A stretch of 64,000 nucleotides of DNA, taken from Flagellimonas aquimarina (lineage in GTDB: Bacteria; Bacteroidota; Bacteroidia; Flavobacteriales; Flavobacteriaceae). The notes beneath the pieces are model-generated. The model had not been told where the DNA came from, did no database searches, and saw only the letters and a list, made by a program, of their open reading frames with translations. The first letter of the stretch is position 1. Each line of letters starts with the position of its first letter. The DNA lies in contig NZ_QGEG01000001.1 in assembly GCF_003149745.1 (NCBI RefSeq), positions 620,001 through 684,000 of the forward strand, written 5' to 3'. Shown here in pieces: positions 26,454-34,333 of the stretch. The translations under genes were made by a program, and so were the position numbers.

Positions 26454-28112
26454 ATGAAAACTTTATCAAAACAAATTGTCGCTGCTATCGCTCTAACAAC
26501 TGCAATCTCTTGTGGTGAAAAGAAAAAAGAAGCTGATACTCTGGTCCACGAAAAACCGAATATCATCTTCATCATGTCTGACGATCATGCCTACCAAGCA
26601 ATAAGCACCTATAGTGATCATTTGATAGAGACCCCAAACATTGACCGGATTGGCAAAGAAGGTATCGTCTTTACCAATGCTTCCGTAACCAACTCTATTT
26701 GCGCTCCATCGCGAGCTACTATTTTAACAGGGAAACACACGCACATTAACGGAAAGGTTGATAACCAAATGCCTTTTGATACCACTCAAGTTACCTTTCC
26801 ACAGATTTTTCAGCAGGCAGGTTACCAAACGGCAATGTTTGGAAAACTGCACTTTGGAAACAACCCCAAAGGTGTGGATGATTTTATGATTTTGCCCGGA
26901 CAAGGAAATTATATCAACCCGGATTTTATTACGAAAACTGGAGACACCACCAGAATTGAGGGCTATGTTACCGATGTTATTACAGACTTGACCTTAAATT
27001 GGTTGGACAAAAAAAGAGATACTCTAAAACCCTTCATGCTGATGTATCTGCATAAAGCACCGCATAGACCTTGGTGGCCAAGACCGGATAAGTTCAAAGA
27101 ATTTTTAGGTAAAACATTTCCTGAACCAGCTTCATTATTCGATGATTATAAAAACAGAGGTACAGCAGCCAAAACAGCAGAAATGAACTTGCTTTACGAC
27201 ATGATGTATAGTCATGATAGTAAAATTCGCCCCGAAACCATTGCACGAATGAAGAATGTGACCCCAGATGTGAGAGAGTATCCTGGTGGATGGGAGAATC
27301 CTTATGTAAACAGGATAAACGAGGAACAAAAAGCATTGTATGAGCCTATCTTGGATGAAATCAACAAAGATTTTGAAGAAAACTGGCCCTCAAAGACAGA
27401 TGAAGAAAAAATGCGATGGAAATACCAGCGCTATATGCAAGACTATCTAGCGTGCATCTCTTCTGTGGATGATAATGTTGGGCGTCTGTTGGAATATTTG
27501 GATGAGAGCAAATTATCTGACAATACTATGGTTGTGTACACTTCCGATCAAGGTTTTTACCTGGGTGAGCATGGTTGGTTTGACAAACGTTTTATTTATG
27601 ATGAGTCTTTTAAGACTCCGTTGTTGATTCGATGGCCAAATAGGATTGAACCAGGAATAACCAGTGAAGAAATGGTGCAAAACTTAGACTTTGCCCAGAC
27701 ATTTTTAGAGGCTGCACAAATTGAAGCCCCCGAAGACATGCAGGGTGAAAGCTTAATGCCTTTATTAACGTCCAATAACGCGGATTGGACAAGAGATGCG
27801 GTGTATTATCATTATTATGAATATCCCGCAGTACATCAGGTAAAAAGACATTATGGGATAGTGACCATTGATTACAAGTTGGCACATTTTTATTATGATG
27901 TGGATGAATGGGAGCTTTACGATCGCAAAAAAGACCCGCAAGAAATGAACAATGTGTATGATGACCCTGCTTATGCGGATGTGGTGACAGAGTTAAAGAA
28001 AAAATTGGAAGAGCTACGTGTTCAATACAAAGACTCAGACGAATTGAATCAGCAGTATATCGATATTCACCATGCAAACAGCATTGATTCTCCTTTAAAT
28101 AAAAAGGGCTAA
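26454..28112 (+). CDS. Secreted sulfatase lipoprotein (type I, formylglycine-dependent)
   Basis: S1-family sulfatase of 552 residues. It removes sulfate esters, in marine bacteria mostly from algal or animal polysaccharides. The signal peptide ends in the lipobox AISC (Cys20), so it is a lipoprotein. The MSDDHAYQ metal-binding segment starts near residue 41. The CxPxR sulfatase motif is SICAPSRA with Cys83, which must be converted to formylglycine. Later metal ligands are in YTSDQGFYLGEHGWFDKR. No sulfatase-maturating enzyme gene is in this window. Substrate cannot be deduced. It is monocistronic with its own promoter and terminator. Confidence 0.95.
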   Translation: MKTLSKQIVAAIALTTAISCGEKKKEADTLVHEKPNIIFIMSDDHAYQAISTYSDHLIETPNIDRIGKEGIVFTNASVTNSICAPSRATILTGKHTHINGKVDNQMPFDTTQVTFPQIFQQAGYQTAMFGKLHFGNNPKGVDDFMILPGQGNYINPDFITKTGDTTRIEGYVTDVITDLTLNWLDKKRDTLKPFMLMYLHKAPHRPWWPRPDKFKEFLGKTFPEPASLFDDYKNRGTAAKTAEMNLLYDMMYSHDSKIRPETIARMKNVTPDVREYPGGWENPYVNRINEEQKALYEPILDEINKDFEENWPSKTDEEKMRWKYQRYMQDYLACISSVDDNVGRLLEYLDESKLSDNTMVVYTSDQGFYLGEHGWFDKRFIYDESFKTPLLIRWPNRIEPGITSEEMVQNLDFAQTFLEAAQIEAPEDMQGESLMPLLTSNNADWTRDAVYYHYYEYPAVHQVKRHYGIVTIDYKLAHFYYDVDEWELYDRKKDPQEMNNVYDDPAYADVVTELKKKLEELRVQYKDSDELNQQYIDIHHANSIDSPLNKKG

Positions 28113-28150
28113 TGCCCTTTCCCCTTTACTGGAACTTTTACAAAACAAAA

Positions 28151-28178
28151 AAGCCACTTCTAAAGAGGTGGCTTTTTT
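28151..28178. terminator. Bidirectional terminator between sulfatase and atpG
   Basis: Stem AAGCCACTTC with GAGGTGGCTT around a TAAA loop (one mismatch), with T-runs on both strands. It serves the convergent sulfatase and ATP synthase transcripts. Confidence 0.85.
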
Positions 28179-28195
28179 TATAAGTTCTATAAAGC

Positions 28196-29056
28196 TTAAT
28201 TGTTCAATGCTTCCGCACCACCAACAATCTCAAGGATTTCATTAGTAATGGCAGCTTGTCTCGCTTTGTTATATGTCAATTTTAATTGATCTCTAAGCTC
28301 GGTTGCATTATCTGTTGCTTTGTGCATAGCAGTCATACGTGCACCATGTTCACTAGCAAAAGAATCACGAACAGCTTTGTACAATTGCGTTTTTAATGAT
28401 TTTGGAATCAATTGTTCCACAATCTCAGGTTTAGAAGGCTCAAAAATATAATCAGCAGCACCAGAGGTATCTCCTTCAACAGGAACAATAGGCAAAAACT
28501 GCTCTGACATCACTATTTGAGTGGCGGCATTTTTGAACTTATTGTAAACCAATTCAATTCTATCGTAATTACCTTCGGTAAAATGATTCATTAAATCTTG
28601 GGCAATTAAAGCAACGTTATCAAAGCTTAACTCATCAAAAACTTGACTGTGATTAGCAATTACATTGCCTTTCTTTCCAAGGATATCATTTCCCCTTTTC
28701 CCAATAGCCAAGAAATCAACCTGCTTTCCAGCATAAGTGTCCTCAAGCAAGACAGTGGATTGCTTAATAATATTGGTGTTGAATGCGCCACATAATCCAC
28801 GGTTAGATGTAATGGCTACAACCAATACTTTATTAACTGCTCTATTATCGGCAAACTTACTTCCTTCGTCGCCATCTAAACTTGCACTAAGATTTTGCAA
28901 TAACTCAGTAAGCTTATTTGCATAAGGACGCATCGCGGTAATAGCATCTTGAGCTTTTTTCAACTTAGCGGCAGAAACCATTTTCATGGCACTGGTAATC
29001 TGCATTGTTGAAGATACCGAAGCTATCCTATTTCTTATTTCTTTTAGATTCGCCAT
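28196..29056 (-). CDS. atpG: F1Fo ATP synthase gamma subunit
   Basis: Gamma subunit, the central rotor shaft of F1 (286 residues). The N-terminal helix MANLKEIRNRIASVSSTMQIT and the C-terminal helix DQLKLTYNKARQAAITNEILEI form the coiled coil, and TSNRGLCGAFN is the usual central motif. It is the last gene of the operon and the terminator follows. The catalytic beta gene and epsilon gene, which often come next in other bacteria, are absent here. Confidence 0.98.
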   Translation of the reverse strand: MANLKEIRNRIASVSSTMQITSAMKMVSAAKLKKAQDAITAMRPYANKLTELLQNLSASLDGDEGSKFADNRAVNKVLVVAITSNRGLCGAFNTNIIKQSTVLLEDTYAGKQVDFLAIGKRGNDILGKKGNVIANHSQVFDELSFDNVALIAQDLMNHFTEGNYDRIELVYNKFKNAATQIVMSEQFLPIVPVEGDTSGAADYIFEPSKPEIVEQLIPKSLKTQLYKAVRDSFASEHGARMTAMHKATDNATELRDQLKLTYNKARQAAITNEILEIVGGAEALNN

Positions 29057-29068
29057 TTATATTTGGGC

Positions 29069-30649
29069 TTAAGCTCTATACTTTCCTGAAAGATCCTTGC
29101 AAACAGCGGTCAATGTCTCTGTAACCTCATCTGTCAATTTTCCTGCCTTTAAGGTGTCCAATACACCTCTATGTTTGGCATTCATAAATTCAATAAAGTC
29201 TCTTTCAAATTCTTTTATCTTGTCAACTGGAACATCTCTTAAAAGGTTTTTAGAACCTGCGAAGATAATTGCTACTTGGTCTTCAACTGTAAAAGGATCG
29301 TTTTGCGCTTGTTTCAAAATCTCAACGTTTCTACGTCCTTTTTCAATTACGTTCAATGTAGCGGCGTCCAAATCAGAACCAAACTTGGCAAAGGCTTCCA
29401 ATTCACGGAATTGGGCTTGATCAAGTTTCAAAGTACCAGCTACTTTTTTCATGGATTTAATCTGAGCATTACCCCCAACACGAGATACTGAAATACCCAC
29501 GTTAATTGCTGGTCTTACACCTTGGTTGAATAAATCTTGCTCTAGGAATATCTGCCCATCCGTAATAGAAATTACGTTTGTAGGAATATATGCAGAAACG
29601 TCACCCGCCTGAGTTTCAATGATTGGAAGGGCAGTTAAAGAACCGCCACCTTTTACCATTGGTTTCAAAACATCAGGAAGGTCATTCATGTCTTTTGCAA
29701 TAGTGTCATCATTGATCACTTTTGCGGAACGCTCCAATAATCTTGAGTGAAGGTAAAAAACATCACCAGGATATGCCTCACGTCCTGGAGGTCTTCTTAA
29801 CAAAAGGGATACCTCGCGATAAGCAACCGCTTGTTTTGATAAATCATCATAGATAATCAAAGCTGGTCTACCCGTATCTCTAAAGTATTCTCCTATAGCA
29901 GCACCTGCAAACGGAGCATAAACCTGCATTGGAGCAGGATCGGATGCGTTTGCCGCAACTATCGTTGTATATGCCAATGCGCCTTTATCCTCCAAAACTT
30001 GAGCAATAGCAGCAACGGTAGAAGCTTTTTGTCCTATGGCAACATAGATACAATATACAGGCTCACCTGCATCGTAAAATTCTTTTTGATTCAAAATGGT
30101 GTCAATACAAACCGTGGTCTTCCCTGTTTGACGGTCACCAATTACCAATTCACGTTGACCTCTACCTACAGGAATCATTGCATCAATTGCCTTGATACCC
30201 GTTTGTAACGGCTCGGTTACTGGCTCACGGAAGATAACTCCAGGAGCTTTACGCTCTAGAGGCATTTCAAAAGTTTCGCCTGAAATAGGACCTTTACCAT
30301 CGATAGGAACACCTAAAGTATTTACCACACGACCAACGATACCTTCACCAACATTGATAGAAGCAATTGTCTGTGTTCTTTTTACAACAGAACCTTCTTT
30401 CACATCACGTGAAGGGCTCAATAGTACAACACCAACGTTATCTTCTTCCAAGTTCAAAACGATACCTTTCAGTCCGCCTTCAAACTCAACTAATTCTCCG
30501 TATTGCACATTAGATAAACCGTATACACGGGCGATACCATCCCCCACCTGCAATACTGTACCTACTTCGTCCAAAGAAGCGGTAGCTTCGAATCCTGATA
30601 ATTGTTTCTTTAAAATTGCTGATACTTCAGCGGCTTTTACTCCTGCCAT
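29069..30649 (-). CDS. atpA: F1Fo ATP synthase alpha subunit
   Basis: Alpha subunit of the F1 head (526 residues), with non-catalytic nucleotide site. The Walker A motif GDRQTGKT lies at residues 171-178, with [16 protein letters not shown] (Walker B region) and the family signature [14 protein letters not shown] further on. Length is normal. It is 12 bases upstream of atpG and 2 bases downstream of atpH. Confidence 0.98.
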   Translation of the reverse strand: MAGVKAAEVSAILKKQLSGFEATASLDEVGTVLQVGDGIARVYGLSNVQYGELVEFEGGLKGIVLNLEEDNVGVVLLSPSRDVKEGSVVKRTQTIASINVGEGIVGRVVNTLGVPIDGKGPISGETFEMPLERKAPGVIFREPVTEPLQTGIKAIDAMIPVGRGQRELVIGDRQTGKTTVCIDTILNQKEFYDAGEPVYCIYVAIGQKASTVAAIAQVLEDKGALAYTTIVAANASDPAPMQVYAPFAGAAIGEYFRDTGRPALIIYDDLSKQAVAYREVSLLLRRPPGREAYPGDVFYLHSRLLERSAKVINDDTIAKDMNDLPDVLKPMVKGGGSLTALPIIETQAGDVSAYIPTNVISITDGQIFLEQDLFNQGVRPAINVGISVSRVGGNAQIKSMKKVAGTLKLDQAQFRELEAFAKFGSDLDAATLNVIEKGRRNVEILKQAQNDPFTVEDQVAIIFAGSKNLLRDVPVDKIKEFERDFIEFMNAKHRGVLDTLKAGKLTDEVTETLTAVCKDLSGKYRA

Positions 30650-30651
30650 TT

Positions 30652-31191
30652 TTATAGACTATTTGTAAATTCTCTTTTTAATCCGTTCAATTTGTTTGTT
30701 ACGCTGGCATCATATTGCAAATCCCCAACGCGAAGCACAAATCCTCCTATGATACTTTCGTCAACTTTGTTTTCTATAGTGACCTCATTTTTGGTCATTT
30801 TAGCAACCTCAGCCAATATTTTCTTTTCAAGGTCTCTTGTTAAAGGAACTGCTGTGGTAACATAGGCAATGTCTTCTCCCTTTAATTGTTCATGGAGAAT
30901 AATATATTTCAACGCTACTTCCTGCAACAATGAAATTCTCTTATTATCTGTTAAAGTGCTTATAAGCCCTTTGGTAATTTCTTGGGAACCCTTGAAGATT
31001 TCGTGCAACGAACTCTTTTTTGCCTCACCTTTTACAACTGGGCTTTCTAAAAGATTTTGAAGCTCCATATTTTCTGTGATTACAGCTGCTATTTCTCGCA
31101 TATCTTTTTCAACGGCATCTGCCGCTTTCTTTTCGATAGCGAAATCTAAGGTTGCTTTTGCGTAGCGTATGGCTGCCCTGCTCTCGTTCAT
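30652..31191 (-). CDS. atpH: F1Fo ATP synthase delta subunit
   Basis: Delta subunit (179 residues) linking the top of F1 to the peripheral b stalk. The N-terminal six-helix domain begins [18 protein letters not shown]. The C-terminal signature [20 protein letters not shown] is well kept. It lies 6 bases after atpF. Confidence 0.96.
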   Translation of the reverse strand: MNESRAAIRYAKATLDFAIEKKAADAVEKDMREIAAVITENMELQNLLESPVVKGEAKKSSLHEIFKGSQEITKGLISTLTDNKRISLLQEVALKYIILHEQLKGEDIAYVTTAVPLTRDLEKKILAEVAKMTKNEVTIENKVDESIIGGFVLRVGDLQYDASVTNKLNGLKREFTNSL

Positions 31192-31197
31192 CTCTTC

Positions 31198-31698
31198 TTA
31201 GTTCAATTTAATGTCGCCCAACATGTCATCTACCAACTTCAACTGTTTTTTCTTGTCAGACAATTCACCCTTGATTATTTTTTCTGCAATATCAACAGAT
31301 AAATTGGCTACTTGAGCTTTTATATCAGCAACGGCAGCATTCTTTTCACTTTCAATGGTTGCCTGTGCTTGCTTTACCATTTTATCACCTTCTACCTGAG
31401 CTTGGTCTTTGGCATCGGCAACGATTTTATCTTTGATCTCGCGAGCTTCTTTAAGCATGGCCTCTCTTTCGGCTCTTGCTTCTTTTAAAAGTTTCTCGCT
31501 ATCTGCAGTAACATTCTGCATTTCTTTTTTGGCATCTTCCGCTGCATCCAATGCATTTTTGATACCATCTTCACGATCATTTACAGCTTTTAGGATAGGT
31601 TTCCATGCAAACTTCCACATGAGGAACAACAACAGTCCAAACAACAAAGTCTGCCAGAAAAACAATCCTACTGAAAACTCTTCCAATAACTTTTCCAT
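31198..31698 (-). CDS. atpF: F1Fo ATP synthase b subunit
   Basis: Peripheral stalk subunit b (166 residues). One membrane helix lies at about residues 8-28 (FWQTLLFGLLLFLMWKFAW). A long charged coiled coil follows, rich in Ala, Glu and Lys (ALDAAEDAKKEMQNV through AREIKDKIVADAKDQA). Length and charge pattern are normal. It is separated from atpE by 80 bases that contain a hairpin. Confidence 0.96.
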   Translation of the reverse strand: MEKLLEEFSVGLFFWQTLLFGLLLFLMWKFAWKPILKAVNDREDGIKNALDAAEDAKKEMQNVTADSEKLLKEARAEREAMLKEAREIKDKIVADAKDQAQVEGDKMVKQAQATIESEKNAAVADIKAQVANLSVDIAEKIIKGELSDKKKQLKLVDDMLGDIKLN

Positions 31699-31733
31699 AA
31701 TCTATGCTTTAATACTTTTAATTTAAACTAAGC

Positions 31734-31762
31734 AAAAGCTGCAACCAACCGTTACAGCTTTT
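31734..31762 (-). promoter_or_regulatory. Intercistronic hairpin between atpE and atpF, possible attenuator
   Basis: AAAAGCTG (31734-31741) pairs with CAGCTTTT (31755-31762), an eight-base stem with a 13-base loop. It lies 17 bases after the atpE stop and is followed in minus sense by a short T-rich stretch. It may lower expression of downstream genes or stabilise the atpE end. Confidence 0.45.
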
Positions 31763-31778
31763 ACTTTAGAATTTTTGA

Positions 31779-31970
31779 TTATACCGCAAATAATGCAGCA
31801 AAACCAATTCCTTCAATCAACGCTGCTGCAATCAACATCGCTGTTTGGATTTTTCCGTAAGCTTCAGGCTGACGTGCTATGGCATCCATTGCAGAACCAC
31901 CGATTCTACCAATACCAAGACCAACACCAATAACTACTAAACCTGCACCTACCATTACTGGAATTTCCAT
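31779..31970 (-). CDS. atpE: F1Fo ATP synthase c subunit
   Basis: Proteolipid c subunit (63 residues) of the rotor ring in the membrane. Two helices are joined by the polar loop ARQPEA, which touches the rotor shaft. The ion-binding carboxylate is Glu53 in AALIEGIGF. The first helix has no Gln at the sodium-ligand position, which suggests proton rather than sodium coupling. It is shorter than the 75-85 residues of many c subunits but normal for Bacteroidota. Confidence 0.97.
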   Translation of the reverse strand: MEIPVMVGAGLVVIGVGLGIGRIGGSAMDAIARQPEAYGKIQTAMLIAAALIEGIGFAALFAV

Positions 31971-32045
31971 ATCTATCTAGTTTAAAAATTAAAATTCAAT
32001 TTTAGGTTCCCACACATCAACAAGCTCAGTGCGATACTACTTTTA

Positions 32046-33185
32046 TTAATGGGCAATTTCTGCCTCATGTTCATGGTCATGCTCATGTTCTTCGGAAGCA
32101 AATCCAAAATACAGAGCGGACAACATGGTGAAAATATATGCTTGTAGCAATGCTACCAATACTTCAATCAATGAAATGGCAAAAGCTAGTCCAAATGACA
32201 ATGGACTACCCAACCAACTTTTAAAAATGAACATCAACCCAATCAAACTCATCAAAACAATATGTCCTGCTTGCATGTTTGCATACAAACGAATCAATAA
32301 TGAGAATGGCTTAATGATCAGTCCCAGTAATTCAATAGGAACCAAAATAATATATAAAGGTATTTTACCATACCAAGGCAATGATTTTCCTAGGGGATCA
32401 AATTGGTGCATCCAATAATCTTTTGTCCCTGTGAAATTGGTGATCAAAAAGGTCATGATCGCCAAAGAAACCGTTATGGCTATATTCCCTGTAACGTTAA
32501 TTCCCAATGGGGTCAATCCAAACATGTTCAAAAACCAAATGAAGAAAAATATGGTCAACAAAAATGGCATGTATTTTCTATAACGCTTCTCTCCAATATT
32601 AGGTCTTGCGATATCATCCCTTATATAAAGTACTATTGGCTCAAAGAAACGACCGGCACCTGTTGGTACACCGTTGTTCTTTGCGTAAGACCTTGCCAAG
32701 CTCGTAAACAACCACAACATCAACAATCCTGTAACGATGATCATCACAACATTCTTGGTAATTGAAAAATCCAAAGGCTTTACATTGGTTGCATGATGAT
32801 TCTCATCATAGTGGATAGTGCCCTGAGCATCCGTTTTGTAGATTTTACTGTGGTACAGCTTGTAATGGCTGCCCTCTACCTCAGCTAATGTTTCTCCATG
32901 GTGAAATTTTGAAGAAGAAAAAACCTTTAATCCATCATCCCATAAGATAACAGGCAATGGAAAACCAACATACTTGTGCTCTCCATTTTCCTTGGTATAA
33001 GAAAACAATGAAAAATCATGTGCATCCTGAAGGTGATGGGAGATATATTCCTTAATTTCTGTCTTAAGGTCCTTACCGTGTTCGCTGGCCTCTTTTTCCG
33101 TATCACTTGCAAAAGTGAACTGACCTAAAAATAGTGCTACTACGAGAAGAAATCTAGTCAAAGTGTTTTTTTGCATTTCGCTCAA
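32046..33185 (-). CDS. atpB: F1Fo ATP synthase a subunit with long periplasmic N-terminus
   Basis: Subunit a (379 residues), the stator half-channel for protons. The C-terminal 230 residues carry the membrane helices with the essential Arg in IRLYANMQAGHIVL. The N-terminal 125 residues are unusual beside proteobacterial homologues. They start with a likely cleavable signal sequence (ending TFAS), then a polar, His-rich stretch. The first ATG or the ATG at codon 4 could be the start. The extension is a known trait of Bacteroidota. The C-terminus is also His/Glu-rich (SEEHEHDHEHEAEIAH). Confidence 0.96.
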   Translation of the reverse strand: MSEMQKNTLTRFLLVVALFLGQFTFASDTEKEASEHGKDLKTEIKEYISHHLQDAHDFSLFSYTKENGEHKYVGFPLPVILWDDGLKVFSSSKFHHGETLAEVEGSHYKLYHSKIYKTDAQGTIHYDENHHATNVKPLDFSITKNVVMIIVTGLLMLWLFTSLARSYAKNNGVPTGAGRFFEPIVLYIRDDIARPNIGEKRYRKYMPFLLTIFFFIWFLNMFGLTPLGINVTGNIAITVSLAIMTFLITNFTGTKDYWMHQFDPLGKSLPWYGKIPLYIILVPIELLGLIIKPFSLLIRLYANMQAGHIVLMSLIGLMFIFKSWLGSPLSFGLAFAISLIEVLVALLQAYIFTMLSALYFGFASEEHEHDHEHEAEIAH

Positions 33186-33280
33186 AATATCGGTCTCTCA
33201 AAATCGGTGCAAATGTAAGTCTTTCTTACAAAAAGAAAAAAGCTTTCAAACTTTTATTTTTGAGGATTTTGAGGGCTCAA

Positions 33281-33688
33281 TTATTTGCTGGAATCTTCTA
33301 GGTTTTTGAGCATTTTTGAAGTAAAAAAAGTCTCTAAAAAAAGACAGGCCAAATAGGGAACAAAAAAGGATGCAAATTCTAAACTGGACATATCACCATC
33401 ACTTTTGTAGGTAGGGTAAAACAAAAGGAAAAAAAAGATGAATTTAAGAAAGCTTCCCCCCATAAATAAAAACCCTATCTGGTTTTTAAGTTTCTCCCTA
33501 AACCTATACAGCAGCAGAAAAATAATGGCTGCCAAAAGTGCATTTACAACATAGGAGCGAATAACAAGATTATCGAAAAGAGGTAAATCTTTGCTGGAAA
33601 GAATAAGTATGTGAACTCCAAAAGAAACCAACAGCACAAGGGCTAGAAGGAAGAAGAATTGGGTTGGTAAATTTAGTTTTGACATCAA
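33281..33688 (-). CDS. Four-helix membrane protein (DUF6168 type) at the head of the atp operon
   Basis: Membrane protein of 135 residues with four hydrophobic segments (about 10-30, 47-62, 73-93 and 102-122), matching what I remember of DUF6168 in flavobacteria. It sits where atpI (a c-ring assembly factor) lies in other operons, between atpZ and atpB, and shares 4 bases with the atpZ end. A role as an AtpI analogue is inferred from place and topology only. Confidence 0.75.
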   Translation of the reverse strand: MMSKLNLPTQFFFLLALVLLVSFGVHILILSSKDLPLFDNLVIRSYVVNALLAAIIFLLLYRFREKLKNQIGFLFMGGSFLKFIFFFLLFYPTYKSDGDMSSLEFASFFVPYLACLFLETFFTSKMLKNLEDSSK

Positions 33689-33915
33689 TATTTAATACGT
33701 TTCAACTGCTGCAAAACTACCCAAATTGAAATTGCCACTCCTAATAAAGTGGCAATTACCGTGAATATATTTTTCTCATTTTGATAATGGGCGTCCAACC
33801 ATTTTCCTCCTTTAACGGCCAAAAAGATGATAGCTCCCATTTCAAACGCAATACCGGAAAGCATTGCGGCATTCTTAAAATTGTTTTTCTTCTTAGGAGA
33901 CTTTTGCTGGTTCAT
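33685..33915 (-). CDS. AtpZ/AtpI family putative ATP synthase-associated protein
   Basis: Small membrane protein of 76 residues. A basic N-terminus (MNQQKSPKKKNNFKN) precedes two membrane segments: AMLSGIAFEMGAIIFLAVKG and FTVIATLLGVAISIWVVLQQ. The pattern is that of AtpZ/AtpI-type proteins, which help build the c-ring or import Mg. ATG at 33915 overlaps the bactofilin gene by 23 bases; longer starts in the same frame would run across that gene and are rejected. It shares 4 bases with the next gene. Confidence 0.85.
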   Translation of the reverse strand: MNQQKSPKKKNNFKNAAMLSGIAFEMGAIIFLAVKGGKWLDAHYQNEKNIFTVIATLLGVAISIWVVLQQLKRIKY

Positions 33916-34327
33916 TGGTCTTTGTGGACTGTAATCTTTGCGTAGGTGCAGAGGCGGCTGGTGTAGCTCCTTTGCCCATGGTGCAAGCTGCATTAAATGT
34001 TGCGCCTGGTTCAACGGCCAATTTGGAAACACTAACAGTACCTTCAATAAGAGCAGAAGCTTTTAATGAAAGGAGGTCCTTGACCATAAGCTCACCATTG
34101 AATTTTCCTTCTATATCTGCATTTACGCATTCTACCTTTCCGTTAATGTAGCCATCTTTGCCAATGACAACCTTTCCAGATGTCTTTACATTACCTTCCA
34201 ATTTCCCGTCGATTCTAAAATCGGCTTCGGATGTAATATTTCCTTTGATCTTCGTGTTCTTCTCAATTCTGTTGGGTTGTCCTCCAAGTTCTGTCATAGG
34301 GCGTGGTTTTTTGTTGTCAGAAAACAT
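33893..34327 (-). CDS. Bactofilin (polymer-forming cytoskeletal protein)
   Basis: Bactofilin (144 residues), which polymerises without nucleotide into filaments used as scaffolds for wall synthesis or polar complexes. A flexible N-terminus is followed by repeated beta-helix turns (NIRIEK-like, FRIDGKLEGNVKTSGKVVIG, GYINGKVECVNADIEGKFNG) and a Ser/Ala/Thr-rich tail. It sits between sprE and atpZ, 6 bases after sprE and overlapping atpZ. Confidence 0.93.
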   Translation of the reverse strand: MFSDNKKPRPMTELGGQPNRIEKNTKIKGNITSEADFRIDGKLEGNVKTSGKVVIGKDGYINGKVECVNADIEGKFNGELMVKDLLSLKASALIEGTVSVSKLAVEPGATFNAACTMGKGATPAASAPTQRLQSTKTNEPAKVS

Positions 34328-34333
34328 TGTGTT

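Noticed and set aside
27610..28077. Open frame of 155 codons antisense to the sulfatase
   Set aside because: It lies within a well-supported sulfatase gene and has biased composition (many His, Cys, Leu) typical of antisense frames.
30192..30668. Open frame of 158 codons antisense to atpA
   Set aside because: It is a shadow of the highly conserved alpha subunit gene.
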